Part shown: one piece after another, positions 24,222-32,467 of the stretch | Position numbering within the stretch: position 1 is the stretch's first letter | How the letters are laid out: each line of letters starts with the position of its first letter | Origin: Verrucomicrobiota bacterium | GTDB taxonomy: Bacteria > Verrucomicrobiota > Verrucomicrobiia > Limisphaerales > UBA11358 | NCBI GenBank assembly: GCA_028872915.1 | Contig: JAGWNY010000010.1 | Location: forward strand, 1-64,000 | Direction: 5' to 3' | DNA: 64,000 bases | The notes under the pieces: model-generated | The model's input: the letters and a program-made list of their open reading frames with translations, nothing else | The model's database searches: none | Told to the model about the DNA's origin: nothing | Made by a program: the position numbers and the translations under genes

Positions 24222-25001
24222 TTACCGCCTGCCCCTGGGCCGCTCGCCAAACTTGCCCATGAGCGCCGATTGCACGGCCAGCTTGCAAGTGCTGGCAAAC
24301 AGGGGGTAATTGCGGCGTTTGAGAAGATTGCCGAGATAGCGCAATTTGGCTTGGAAGGAATACTGGCGGCTTCGGCGGCGCACGTAGGGCTGGTCGGGAA
24401 ACTCATTGTTCTGGGTGCCGTTGCCGAGCTTTTTCAGGGCGCAGCCGCCCAGTGATTCATGAACCAGGTCCCAATCCTTTTCCTCCGTCAGCAGGTTGGC
24501 GAGCGTTTCACAAACCCAGACGTGGAGATCGTCAATGATCACATATCCGCCGATCTTTAACATCTCCGCCACATAATACCAGTCCATGAAGGGCTGGGGA
24601 AATCCGTGCCGGCCGTCAATGAGCGCCAGGTCGAAGTCCCGCTCCTCCAGCCGCGGCAGGGCCTTTTCGGATGGCTCGATGATGAACGTGAGCTTGTCCA
24701 CGGGCACTCCGTGCTCCTTGCAAAACGCGACAATGCGTTCGGTCAGCGGGCGGTCCGGGACGATGCAGGTATGCCGCGCGCCCTTCATCGCGAACAGCAC
24801 CGTGCTGCAACCGGCGCCCGTTTCGATGGTTTTCGATTGTGCATTGACGTGGGCGTCAATAAAAAGCAGCTCCTCGTCCGAGAGCTTCCAGCGGTTGATC
24901 AATTCGCCCGGCGCGAACATCTTTTCCTCATGGGTTCCGGCAACGGGCGTGAAGGCGTGAAGCTTGGGCGGGTCGGCAAGCAACTCTTGGACAGTAATCA
25001 T
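24222..25001 (-). CDS. SAM-dependent methyltransferase-like protein
   Basis: 259 residues. KTIETGAGCSTVLFAMKG near residue 60 is motif I of class I methyltransferases, followed by FDLALIDGRHGFPQPFMDWY (motif II/III region) and KIGGYVIIDDLHVWVCE. The DGRHGFPQP pattern is that of Methyltransf_24-like enzymes. The C-terminal 60 residues are basic (YVRRRSRQYSFQAKLRYLG). It may O-methylate a sugar hydroxyl, judged from context only. It is 30 bases after the radical SAM gene and 62 bases before the epimerase gene. Confidence 0.8.
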   Translation of the reverse strand: MITVQELLADPPKLHAFTPVAGTHEEKMFAPGELINRWKLSDEELLFIDAHVNAQSKTIETGAGCSTVLFAMKGARHTCIVPDRPLTERIVAFCKEHGVPVDKLTFIIEPSEKALPRLEERDFDLALIDGRHGFPQPFMDWYYVAEMLKIGGYVIIDDLHVWVCETLANLLTEEKDWDLVHESLGGCALKKLGNGTQNNEFPDQPYVRRRSRQYSFQAKLRYLGNLLKRRNYPLFASTCKLAVQSALMGKFGERPRGRR

Positions 25002-25031
25002 TGTATCCGGGGAATGGGCGCGGGCAGGGCT

Positions 25032-26555
25032 TCAATCGCCGAGCAATTTCCGTTTCAGGCGGATGCCAGCCATCGTCTCGACGTTCCGGCGCTGTTGCGG
25101 GCCGAACTTTTCCTCCACCAGTTTCAGATACGGCGGATTGGTGAAATACGTGCGCCACGCATCGTCACGGAATTTGAGCACCTGGGCGGCCGTCAGGTGC
25201 CTGGTGGGAAGGGGCTCGCTTTCATAGGAGAGAAAGGCGAATCCGGCGGGCGAATCCGGCAATTTCCAACCGTTGGCCTTGGCGGTCCGGTAAAGCGGGC
25301 TGCCGGGGAGGGCCTGGCAGGGATACATGTTGGCCATCTCAGTGTTCAATTCAAGCGCCAGGTCCAGCGTTTGTTGCATGGTTTGCAGCGTGTCTTCCGG
25401 AAAGCCAAAGATGTAATTTGAGATGACGTACAGTCCCGCGTCCCGCACCGTTTTGATCACCTGCCGGATGTCCACTTCTTCAAAACTGCCCTTGGAAACT
25501 TCCCGCCGGATGGTCTGGTTGGCCGCCTCCACGCCCAGCGCCAGCCAATGGATGCCCGCCTTTCGGAATTTTTCCAGGTATTGCGGGCGCACGGTGTCCA
25601 CGCGCGAATAAGTCCAAAGGCGCAGGCCCAGATCGCGTTCGGCAAGGCCATTGACGAGCGGCTCAAAATAATTCCTGTTCAAAAAGAACATCTCGTCGGA
25701 AACGCGAATCGTTTGCACGCCCATCCCCGCGAGCTTTTCAAATTCCTTGAGCATGAATTGCGGCGACCAGAACCGCATGTTGGGCGAGTTGGCCGAGACG
25801 ATTCCCTCCGTATTATCCACGCGGTTGACAATGTTGATCATGCAAAAATCGCACTTGAACTTGCAACCGAGTGAAGTGTAAATGGCCGCGAAGGGAGTGC
25901 GCAGGTCCTGGTTGAATTCGGCGTGCCAGAAATGGGCGCGGTAGAGGTCCAGCGGCTTGCTCTTGCGCGGCAGGAGGTCCCAGGCGGAGCCGGGCATGTC
26001 GGCGTCCATGCGGTCGCCGGGCACCACCCGTTCGGGCGCGTTCAACCGCGGGCCGCCGTTTTGCTTGTGTCCGATGCCTTTGACCTGGTCGAGCCGGTCC
26101 TGCAGGTTGGTGCGCAGAAGGTTTTGCAGCGCATAAACCCCTTCATTCAGCAGCACAAAATCCACTTCAGGAAGCGAAAGCACTTCCAGGGGAAGCGCGC
26201 TGGTGTGGGAGCCTACGAAACACGTCTTGATTTCCGGATGCGCCGCCTTCAACGCCCGCGCCAGTGCCGTGGCGCCGATCATGTTGGTTGTGCCGGAGTT
26301 CGGATTCTGGCCGTACACGGCAAAACATGCCAGGCGGGGCCCGGCTTCGGCGATTCGCCGCACCGATTGATCGTCCGGGAGCCGTTCAGCGCCGCAATCG
26401 AGAATGGCCGCGCCAAAGCCGTTGGCACGGCACGCCTGGGCCAGCAACAACGCCCAGGTCGGCGGTTCGATGGCCGAAAAGTCCTTGCTCAATTCCTGGT
26501 ACGCCTGCGCGGAGGAGTCTGCATTGACAAAAAGGACGTCGAGTTGCCGGTTCAT
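25032..26555 (-). CDS. B12-binding-type radical SAM protein
   Basis: 507 residues. The N-terminal half is a Rossmann-like cobalamin-binding domain (NRQLDVLFVNADSS, FAVYGQNPNSGTTNMIGATA, KTCFVGSHTSALPLEVLSLP). The radical SAM core follows with AAIYTSLGCKFKCDFCMIN, carrying the CxxxCxxC cluster site. Further down are IRVSDEMFFLNRN and ISNYIFGFPEDTLQTMQQTL. Such proteins methylate or rearrange unactivated carbons, or act on lipids and sugars; the substrate is not predictable. The cobalamin His is not obvious, so B12 binding is not certain. I start at ATG 26555 since the longer TTG-type start overlaps the upstream gene. Confidence 0.85.
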   Translation of the reverse strand: MNRQLDVLFVNADSSAQAYQELSKDFSAIEPPTWALLLAQACRANGFGAAILDCGAERLPDDQSVRRIAEAGPRLACFAVYGQNPNSGTTNMIGATALARALKAAHPEIKTCFVGSHTSALPLEVLSLPEVDFVLLNEGVYALQNLLRTNLQDRLDQVKGIGHKQNGGPRLNAPERVVPGDRMDADMPGSAWDLLPRKSKPLDLYRAHFWHAEFNQDLRTPFAAIYTSLGCKFKCDFCMINIVNRVDNTEGIVSANSPNMRFWSPQFMLKEFEKLAGMGVQTIRVSDEMFFLNRNYFEPLVNGLAERDLGLRLWTYSRVDTVRPQYLEKFRKAGIHWLALGVEAANQTIRREVSKGSFEEVDIRQVIKTVRDAGLYVISNYIFGFPEDTLQTMQQTLDLALELNTEMANMYPCQALPGSPLYRTAKANGWKLPDSPAGFAFLSYESEPLPTRHLTAAQVLKFRDDAWRTYFTNPPYLKLVEEKFGPQQRRNVETMAGIRLKRKLLGD

Positions 26556-26565
26556 CGTCGGACAA

Positions 26566-27771
26566 TTATAGCCCATTCAACAGCGCGCACAATGCCTGGA
26601 TGCGCTCCGGTTCCAATTCCGGGTAGTTGCCGATATAGGCGCCAAAGAAATGCACGTGGTCCACCTTGGGATATTTCTTGTATTCCTCCGGCATCAGTTT
26701 GCGCAGGAACGGCTGGCGCAGTTGGTTGCCGCCGCCGGAAGCGCCGCGCCGAAACTCGATCCGCCGCTCCCGCAACGCCCTTTCAACGCGCTCCCAGAGC
26801 GCCCCGTCCGGCTCGCGCAGAACGAGCGTGAAAGCGTAATTGCAACTGCCCTCGCGTTCGAAATCCGTGAAAAATTTTTTTGAATCCAGGTGGTCGAGGA
26901 ACACGTTGAGATTGCGGCGCCGCGCCCGGTTGCGTTCATCCAGGCGTTTGAGTTGCGAACGGCCGATGACGGCGTTGATTTCGGTGCCGCGGACGTTGTA
27001 AGCGGGAAAGGCAAAGATGAAGTCAGGATTCAAGTCCGGCCATTCGGCTTTGTAATGGTTTTTCAGCGTCTCGGACCGGCTTTCGCGCACCATGCCGTGC
27101 GAACGGAACATGCGGACCGTTTCGTAAAAGGACGGGTCATTGGTGCATACCATGCCGCCCTCGATCGTGCTCATGTGGTGCGCGTAATAAAACGAGAAGT
27201 TCGACGCAAACCCGAACGAGCCGAGCTTTTGACCGCGGAAGGTCGCGCCGTGCGATTCGCACACGTCTTCGATCAGCGGAATGTTGCGCCGCTCCAATTC
27301 CGCCAGCAGCGCTGTATCCAGCCCGTTGTAACCCAGCACGTGTGTCAGGAATACCGCGCGCGTCTTCCTCGAGAGCTTGCCGATGACTTCCTCCGTGTCC
27401 ATTCCCAGCGTGCGCGGATTGATGTCCGTGAACACGGGCGTGAACCCGTTCTGCAGGACCGAGGCGATGTCCGATACCCACGTCAGCGTCGGAACGATGA
27501 TTTCCCCGCCGCCAAACCGTTCGCGCAGGGCCGCCATGGTGATTTGATTGGCCGATGAGCCGGAATTGACGAAGACGCTGTACTTGACGCCAAGCCATGC
27601 CGACCATTCCTCCTCAAATGCCGCCACGTTTTTCGATTGGGTGAGGATGGGGTCGTCCTGCCGCAGAAATTCAATCACGGCGTCGAGGTCTTCCCGCGCG
27701 ATGTTGTTTTTCATCAGCGGCCAGTCGCTGAGACCGGCCGCCCTTTCATTTTTCACTGTAGTAGTCGCCAT
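26566..27771 (-). CDS. ColD-like PMP-dependent sugar 3-dehydratase (DegT/DnrJ family)
   Basis: 401 residues with the DegT aminotransferase fold: FVNSGSSANQITMAALRE, PTLTWVSDIASVLQNG, LIEDVCESHGATF, YNVRGTEINAVIGRSQLKR. The position of the catalytic Lys reads FSFYYAHHMSTIEGGM, with His in its place. That substitution, the HH..EGG context and several flanking segments match ColD, the GDP-4-keto-6-deoxymannose 3-dehydratase that makes 3,6-dideoxy sugars with PMP and glutamate. It therefore probably removes a 3-hydroxyl rather than transaminating. The ATG at 27771 overlaps the end of the E1-beta-like gene by 26 bases. The nucleotide sugar used is unknown. Confidence 0.85.
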   Translation of the reverse strand: MATTTVKNERAAGLSDWPLMKNNIAREDLDAVIEFLRQDDPILTQSKNVAAFEEEWSAWLGVKYSVFVNSGSSANQITMAALRERFGGGEIIVPTLTWVSDIASVLQNGFTPVFTDINPRTLGMDTEEVIGKLSRKTRAVFLTHVLGYNGLDTALLAELERRNIPLIEDVCESHGATFRGQKLGSFGFASNFSFYYAHHMSTIEGGMVCTNDPSFYETVRMFRSHGMVRESRSETLKNHYKAEWPDLNPDFIFAFPAYNVRGTEINAVIGRSQLKRLDERNRARRRNLNVFLDHLDSKKFFTDFEREGSCNYAFTLVLREPDGALWERVERALRERRIEFRRGASGGGNQLRQPFLRKLMPEEYKKYPKVDHVHFFGAYIGNYPELEPERIQALCALLNGL

Positions 27772-28282
27772 ATTCAACAATCAGCGTGCTCCGCCCGTCC
27801 TGGCGCTCCAGCGCCTTTTGATAGGCGGGGAAAATCTGCTCCGGTTCGTCCAGGCGGATCACGTCAACGGTCTTGCACATCAGCCGGAAGGCATCGGTGA
27901 AATCGCCAATGTGTTGGTGCTGCGGATGGAGCGGACGTTCCGAGCCAATGCCCGTGCGGATGATGACCTTCGGTTGGTAACCGCCGTTGGAAATGATGGG
28001 CAGCTTGTCGAGATGATTCACCAATTGATTGACCGACAGGAGCAGGAAGTTCCAGCGCGGGTAAATGCTCACCGGCACCATGCCGTTCAGCGCCATCCCC
28101 GTGCTCATGCCCATTTGCATTTCCTCGGTCACGGGCAATTCCAGTAATTTTTCGCGGGGAACGTTTTTCAGCGTGTTACTCATGGCCGTCCCGGCGCAGG
28201 CGACCGCCTGCCCCAGAAACAGCGTCCGCTCGTCCCGCCCCAGAAACTCCATGGCGCGGCAAAGTTCGTCGAAATACTTCAT
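27746..28282 (-). CDS. Thiamine-diphosphate enzyme, E1-beta/transketolase pyrimidine-type subunit
   Basis: 178 residues, only about half the length of a standard E1 beta chain. Recognisable are RTLFLGQAVACAGTAMSN, LPVTEEMQMGMSTGMAL (Glu of the pyrimidine site), VSIYPRWNFLLLSVNQLVNH and TGIGSERPLHPQHQHIGDFT. The C-terminal transketolase domain is missing, so only the pyrimidine-binding domain is encoded. It should pair with the alpha-like protein encoded 11 bases upstream to make one TPP site. It belongs to the sugar operon, and might condense or cleave a small acyl or glycolaldehyde unit. No lipoyl E2 or E3 gene accompanies it. Confidence 0.8.
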   Translation of the reverse strand: MKYFDELCRAMEFLGRDERTLFLGQAVACAGTAMSNTLKNVPREKLLELPVTEEMQMGMSTGMALNGMVPVSIYPRWNFLLLSVNQLVNHLDKLPIISNGGYQPKVIIRTGIGSERPLHPQHQHIGDFTDAFRLMCKTVDVIRLDEPEQIFPAYQKALERQDGRSTLIVEYGDYYSEK

Positions 28283-28293
28283 GCGTGAAAAGA

Positions 28294-28893
28294 TTAAAAC
28301 TGGACCCGTACGCCGGCGCCGGCGTGCGGGTATTTGGATTGGTACTTGTAAAAGCGCACGAGCGGGTGCGCGGTCTTCTCATACGTCAACACGCCCTGGT
28401 TCCACGTTTGCCGCGTGTCGGTGCAAACGGATTTGCCATTGTCCTCCACGATGAAGCGGATGGGCAATTGATGGTTGCTGGAATACTTCACACATTCGTG
28501 AAAGACCCCGGTTTCCGACGTCATTTCGCCGGCAAAACAATGCACCCGCCCTTTTTCGCCCCGGCGCTTGAGTATCAGGGCCGCCCCCACCGCCATCGGC
28601 AGCACGCCCGTGACGATGGCGGACGACACGACGCGGTATTTCGGGAAGCACAGCGAAATGGACCTGCCGGCCAGAATTTCCGCCTTTACGTCCTCTGCCG
28701 GGACGCCTTTGAGCAGGCATTGATAATGGCTGCGCCATGAACAAAAAACCCAGTCTTCCGGCTTGATGTCCTTGAAAATTTCGATCATTTGCTCTTCATT
28801 CCCGTCGTATAAATGGACTGGAGCGCGAATTTTTCCGGCATTGAAAGTCGTGGCAATGTCGGTCTCAAAGGCGATCAGTTGTTCGGGCGTCAT
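28294..28893 (-). CDS. Thiamine-diphosphate enzyme, E1-alpha-like subunit
   Basis: 199 residues, short for an E1 alpha chain (300 or more). HLYDGNEEQMIEIFKDIKPE and WVFCSWRSHYQCLLKGVPAE correspond to the substrate loop. The TPP/Mg motif is FAGEMTSETGVFHECVKYSS followed by LPIRFIVEDN, that is G-E in place of the usual G-D, ending in DN. The Glu-for-Asp change is conservative. It is the first gene of the operon; recN lies 72 bases upstream, so a promoter in that gap or read-through from recN are both possible. The likely partner is the next gene. Confidence 0.8.
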   Translation of the reverse strand: MTPEQLIAFETDIATTFNAGKIRAPVHLYDGNEEQMIEIFKDIKPEDWVFCSWRSHYQCLLKGVPAEDVKAEILAGRSISLCFPKYRVVSSAIVTGVLPMAVGAALILKRRGEKGRVHCFAGEMTSETGVFHECVKYSSNHQLPIRFIVEDNGKSVCTDTRQTWNQGVLTYEKTAHPLVRFYKYQSKYPHAGAGVRVQF

Positions 28894-28965
28894 GTTCGCA
28901 CAGCTTGCCCAAACAAAGCGCGCGGGTCAAGGAATGAAGCCCCGAAAACGGGTTGAATGCATGGA

Positions 28966-30651
28966 TTATTTCAAAAGCGCTTCGGCATGTTGCCGGGCGG
29001 CGGCGGATTGGCCGCCCAGCATCCGGGCCAATTCGCTCACGCGTTCCTTGCCGTGGAGGCGGACGACTTCGGAAACCGTGCGGCCATTTTTTACCTGCTT
29101 GGTGACTGCGTAATGGGCGCCGGCGGGCGCGGCAACCTGCGGCAGGTGGGTGATGCATAACACCTGGCGCCGGGCGGCGATCTCTTTCATTTTTTGACCG
29201 ACGGCGTTCGCGATTTCTCCGCCGATATTTGCATCCACTTCATCAAAGACCAGCACGGGCACGTCGTCTTCGGCAGCCAAGGCGGTTTTGAGGGCGAGCA
29301 TGACACGCGCCATTTCACCCGACGAGGCGATGGCGCGCAACGGCTTGGGCGGTTCGCCGGGGTTCGGCTCGAACTGAAATTCGATGCGGTCGAAGCCACT
29401 GAATCCGGGTGCGGGAGCGGACGCGGGCGCCAGCGCGTCCGGCAGGCTGGTTCGGAGCGCGGCGCTGAACCGGCTTTTCTTGAAACCCAAATCTTCAAGC
29501 TGGCGGCTGACCGCCCCGGCCAGTTGCGGGACGAGACGCGCGCGGGCTTCGGAAAGTTTTTTGCCCGCGCGAAAAATGTCGGCGTCCAACGCCTTCAATT
29601 GGGAATGGATTCGGGCCAGTTCGGCGTCGCGGGTTTCAAGGGATTGCAATCTGGTTTTTGCCCCGGCGGCGAAGGCCAGCACGTCGGCGATGGCAGGGCC
29701 ATACTTGCGCGTCAGCGAATGGATGAGGTTAAGGCGTTCTTCGAGCCGGGTGAGGCGGGCGGGGTCCACTTCGATTTTGTCCGCGTAGCCGGACAGGGCG
29801 GCCTGGAATTCCCGCAGCAGGGTAACGGCCTGGAAATGCGATTCGACCAGGGCGGCGGCGCCGGGGTCCAGGCGCTGCAATTCGCGCAAAACCCGGCCGA
29901 TTGCGCCGGCCTGGACGAGCAGGGAATTTTCGCCCTCACTCAAGGCGTCGGTCGCGGCGCGGCTCAATTCCAAAATTTTGGCCGCATTGGCGGCTCGCTG
30001 AAATTCTTCTCCGACGGACTTTTCCTCATCGGGAAGAAGGTGGGCGTCGGAAATTTCCCGCGTTTGAAAGCGAAGGAGGTCCAACTGCTGCGCATAGGTT
30101 TTTTCGTCAACAATCAGCGCCGATTTTTCCGCTTCCAGGGTCATGCGGCGGCGAACCAGGACGGCAAAGGCGTCGCGGGCCGGCAGCAAGCCGCCGAACG
30201 CGTCGAGAATGGCCAGTTGCCGGGCCGGATGGAGAAGTGACTGATGGTCGTGGGGACCGTGAATGTCCACCAGCCATTCGCCGAGAGTGTCGAGGGCGGC
30301 CAGGGTGGCGGGAGAGCCGTTGATGAACTGGCGGTTGGCGCCGGCGGCGGTGAAACTCCGTTTGATGAGCAGTTGGCCGGCGTCACACGGCTCAATGCCG
30401 TTATCGTCAAGAAATCGCGTGAGGCACGCGCCGAGGGCCGACACGTCGAAGACAGCCTCAACCGAGCAGCTTTCGGCGCCGGAACGGATCAAGCCGCGAT
30501 CGGCCCGGCTCCCCAAAACCAGGTTGAGGGCGCCAATGAGAATGGATTTGCCGGCGCCGGTTTCGCCGGTAATGACGTTGTAGCCGGGCTGAAGTTCCCA
30601 AACGAGGTCCGTGACCAGGGCCAGGTTTTTGATGCGCAATGTCGTCAACAT
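28966..30651 (-). CDS. recN: DNA repair protein RecN
   Basis: 561 residues, normal for RecN. Walker A GETGAGKSILIGALNLVLG is near residue 30, long coiled coils fill the centre (about 150-370), the signature is ASSGEMARVMLALK, and Walker B is VLVFDEVDANIGGEIA, followed by CITHLPQVAA. RecN is an SMC-like protein acting in double-strand-break repair and usually under SOS control; I see no LexA box in the 280 bases upstream. The start is ATG at 30651. The upstream 282 bases to the next gene contain no other gene. Confidence 0.95.
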   Translation of the reverse strand: MLTTLRIKNLALVTDLVWELQPGYNVITGETGAGKSILIGALNLVLGSRADRGLIRSGAESCSVEAVFDVSALGACLTRFLDDNGIEPCDAGQLLIKRSFTAAGANRQFINGSPATLAALDTLGEWLVDIHGPHDHQSLLHPARQLAILDAFGGLLPARDAFAVLVRRRMTLEAEKSALIVDEKTYAQQLDLLRFQTREISDAHLLPDEEKSVGEEFQRAANAAKILELSRAATDALSEGENSLLVQAGAIGRVLRELQRLDPGAAALVESHFQAVTLLREFQAALSGYADKIEVDPARLTRLEERLNLIHSLTRKYGPAIADVLAFAAGAKTRLQSLETRDAELARIHSQLKALDADIFRAGKKLSEARARLVPQLAGAVSRQLEDLGFKKSRFSAALRTSLPDALAPASAPAPGFSGFDRIEFQFEPNPGEPPKPLRAIASSGEMARVMLALKTALAAEDDVPVLVFDEVDANIGGEIANAVGQKMKEIAARRQVLCITHLPQVAAPAGAHYAVTKQVKNGRTVSEVVRLHGKERVSELARMLGGQSAAARQHAEALLK

Positions 30652-30933
30652 GCGATTGGGGCCGGCATTGTGAAGCGTAAATCAGGAAAAACACAATTCA
30701 CATTTCAGTGCAAACTCCGGCGGGAATGAATCTTGCCTCTTATCGTGCCTGAATATGCCGCCTCCATGAGCCTCGGATTTTGTGCCACAACGACGGCGGG
30801 CCGCACAATTTCAGCAAAGACTTCGCCGCGCCGCGTAAAGGAGCCATCAAGACGACGCTCAATACGGCGCCATACGCAATTTAACCTCCGGGCCGCCTGC
30901 CCTCACGCGGCGCAACTTGGGACGCTATGTCTG

Positions 30934-31275
30934 TCAGCCCCTGGCAGCCTTGGCCTTGGCCCAACGCGCGCGGACTGCGGCAACAATTCTCGCCCTGCCG
31001 GCGGCGCTCAATCGGTTCTTTCTGCGGGCGGGGACCGGGCCTCTTTTTGCCCGGACTTTGGCCCAGCGCGCCCGTTGCGCGGCGGCGATCCTGGCGCGGG
31101 CGGCGGCGCTCATCATGCGCGAACCCCGGCGCGGATGGCTGGCGGCGGAGGGACGGCTGGCGGCGGAGCGAGCGCCGAGGAGTCTTTCAAGCTCGCTTTG
31201 CAGCGATTGGATTTTTTCGGCCAGATTTGCGGCGTGCCGCAGTTGTCCGGCGGTCAGTTGAGTGAGTGAATTCAT
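30934..31275 (-). CDS. Small, very basic histone-H1-like protein
   Basis: 113 residues with an N-terminal helix (LTAGQLRHAANLAEKIQSLQ, SELERLLG) and a basic tail with two near-copies of the motif SAAxRARIxAAxRARWAKxxA (MSAAARARIAAAQRARWAK and LSAAGRARIVAAVRARWAK). Small proteins with such RARIAAAQRARWAK repeats are widespread in Verrucomicrobia and resemble eukaryotic H1 tails; DNA binding is likely from charge, but not shown. The start is ATG at 31275, with a short inverted repeat just upstream. A 20-base sequence at 30744-30763 recurs with one change at 31420-31439, flanking the gene. Confidence 0.75.
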   Translation of the reverse strand: MNSLTQLTAGQLRHAANLAEKIQSLQSELERLLGARSAASRPSAASHPRRGSRMMSAAARARIAAAQRARWAKVRAKRGPVPARRKNRLSAAGRARIVAAVRARWAKAKAARG

Positions 31276-31288
31276 GGTGTTATTGTTT

Positions 31289-31305
31289 ACTGACTTGTTC
31301 AGTCA
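31289..31305 (-). promoter_or_regulatory. Inverted repeat in the leader of the H1-like gene
   Basis: TGACT (31291-31295) and AGTCA (31301-31305) face each other around five bases; ACTGA and TCAGT at 31289-31293 and 31299-31303 make an overlapping alternative. It sits about 14 bases before the start of the basic protein, where it could be an operator or a leader hairpin. Short and unproven. Confidence 0.35.
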
Positions 31306-31480
31306 TGGCGAAAGTTATAAAGGGTTGCCAGGGTTAGTCCAGTTAAATTTACAATTTATTTACTGTTCTGTCACCGGGGGGTTACAAGATGTTTTGCCTT
31401 GGCCGGCATCCCATTTTTGCGTGCCTGAATATACCGCCTTCGCGGGACTTGGACGTTGTCAGCCCAACGGGCAAGGCAAG

Positions 31481-32467
31481 TTAACTTTGCGCCGTCAGCC
31501 GGATGATGTCCCGCAGCGGGGTTCGGGGCGTGAATCCGGCGGCGCCTCGCAGCTTTTCCAATAATGGCTTGCGGCGGCGCATGTCGTCAAATGCCGCATG
31601 ATCCGGGCCGGAGACATGGCCGGGATAGGCTTTGGAGTAGGGAACCATGCGGACGCGTGATTTCGAGCCGAGCGTTTTGATGACCAGCCGGGCAAGGTCC
31701 AGAATGGAGACTTCCTCCGCGCCCCCGACATTGAAGATGCGGCCGCTGGCGCTCCCGCAACGTTGAAGCCGGATCAACGCTTCAACGGCGTCATCCACCA
31801 GGCAAAAACATCGGGTCTGGGCGCCATCGCCAAAAACGTCGAGCGGACGGTTGGCCTTTGCCGCGGCGATGAACCGGGGCAGCACCATGCCGTATCGTCC
31901 CGTCTGGCGCGGGCCGACCGTGTTGAAAAGGCGGACGATGATGACCGGCAACCCGGCCTCGCGCGCGTAGGCCAGCGCCAGAAACTCGTCGGTAAGTTTG
32001 GAACACGCGTAGCTCCAGCGGGATTGATTGGGCGGCCCGATGATCAAATCGTCTTCCTCGCTAAATTCCTTGCGGGCGCTTTTGCCATAGACTTCGGACG
32101 TGGATGTCAGGAGCACGGGCGTGGAATGGCGCGCGGCGGCGCGCAGCAGGATTTGGGTTTCATGAAACCCCGCCTCAAGGACGCGCAAGGCGGATTGTAC
32201 GACCAGTTCAACGCCAACGGTGGCGGCCAGATGGAAAATAAATTCCGCGTTGGCGGCGAACGCGGGGAGCCTCGCGCACCCGGAAATTCGACTCCGAATG
32301 ATTTTCAAGCGCGGATGCCTTTGGACGGCGCGGAGATTGGCCATGCTGCCCGTCGAAAAGTCATCAATAACAATGACTCTTTTGCCCGAAGCCAGAAGAC
32401 GCTCCACCAGATGCGAGCCGATAAACCCGGCGCCGCCGGTGACGATCACGTGCCGGACGGGCCTCAT
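31481..32467 (-). CDS. NAD-dependent nucleotide-sugar epimerase/dehydratase
   Basis: 328 residues, extended SDR. VIVTGGAGFIGSHLVERLLA opens the protein, followed by VIVIDDFSTGSMANL, STSEVYGKSARKEFSEEDDL, and YACSKLTDEFLALAYAREAG carrying Tyr-x3-Lys. RLFNTVGPRQTGRYGMVLPR and GDGAQTRCFCLVDDAVEALI are typical of UDP-glucuronate decarboxylase and UDP-glucose 4-epimerase relatives. Which reaction it catalyses cannot be fixed. The ATG at 32467 overlaps the stop of the amidase gene by four bases, so the pair is translationally coupled. The combination hints at envelope polysaccharide or cell-wall work. Confidence 0.85.
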   Translation of the reverse strand: MRPVRHVIVTGGAGFIGSHLVERLLASGKRVIVIDDFSTGSMANLRAVQRHPRLKIIRSRISGCARLPAFAANAEFIFHLAATVGVELVVQSALRVLEAGFHETQILLRAAARHSTPVLLTSTSEVYGKSARKEFSEEDDLIIGPPNQSRWSYACSKLTDEFLALAYAREAGLPVIIVRLFNTVGPRQTGRYGMVLPRFIAAAKANRPLDVFGDGAQTRCFCLVDDAVEALIRLQRCGSASGRIFNVGGAEEVSILDLARLVIKTLGSKSRVRMVPYSKAYPGHVSGPDHAAFDDMRRRKPLLEKLRGAAGFTPRTPLRDIIRLTAQS

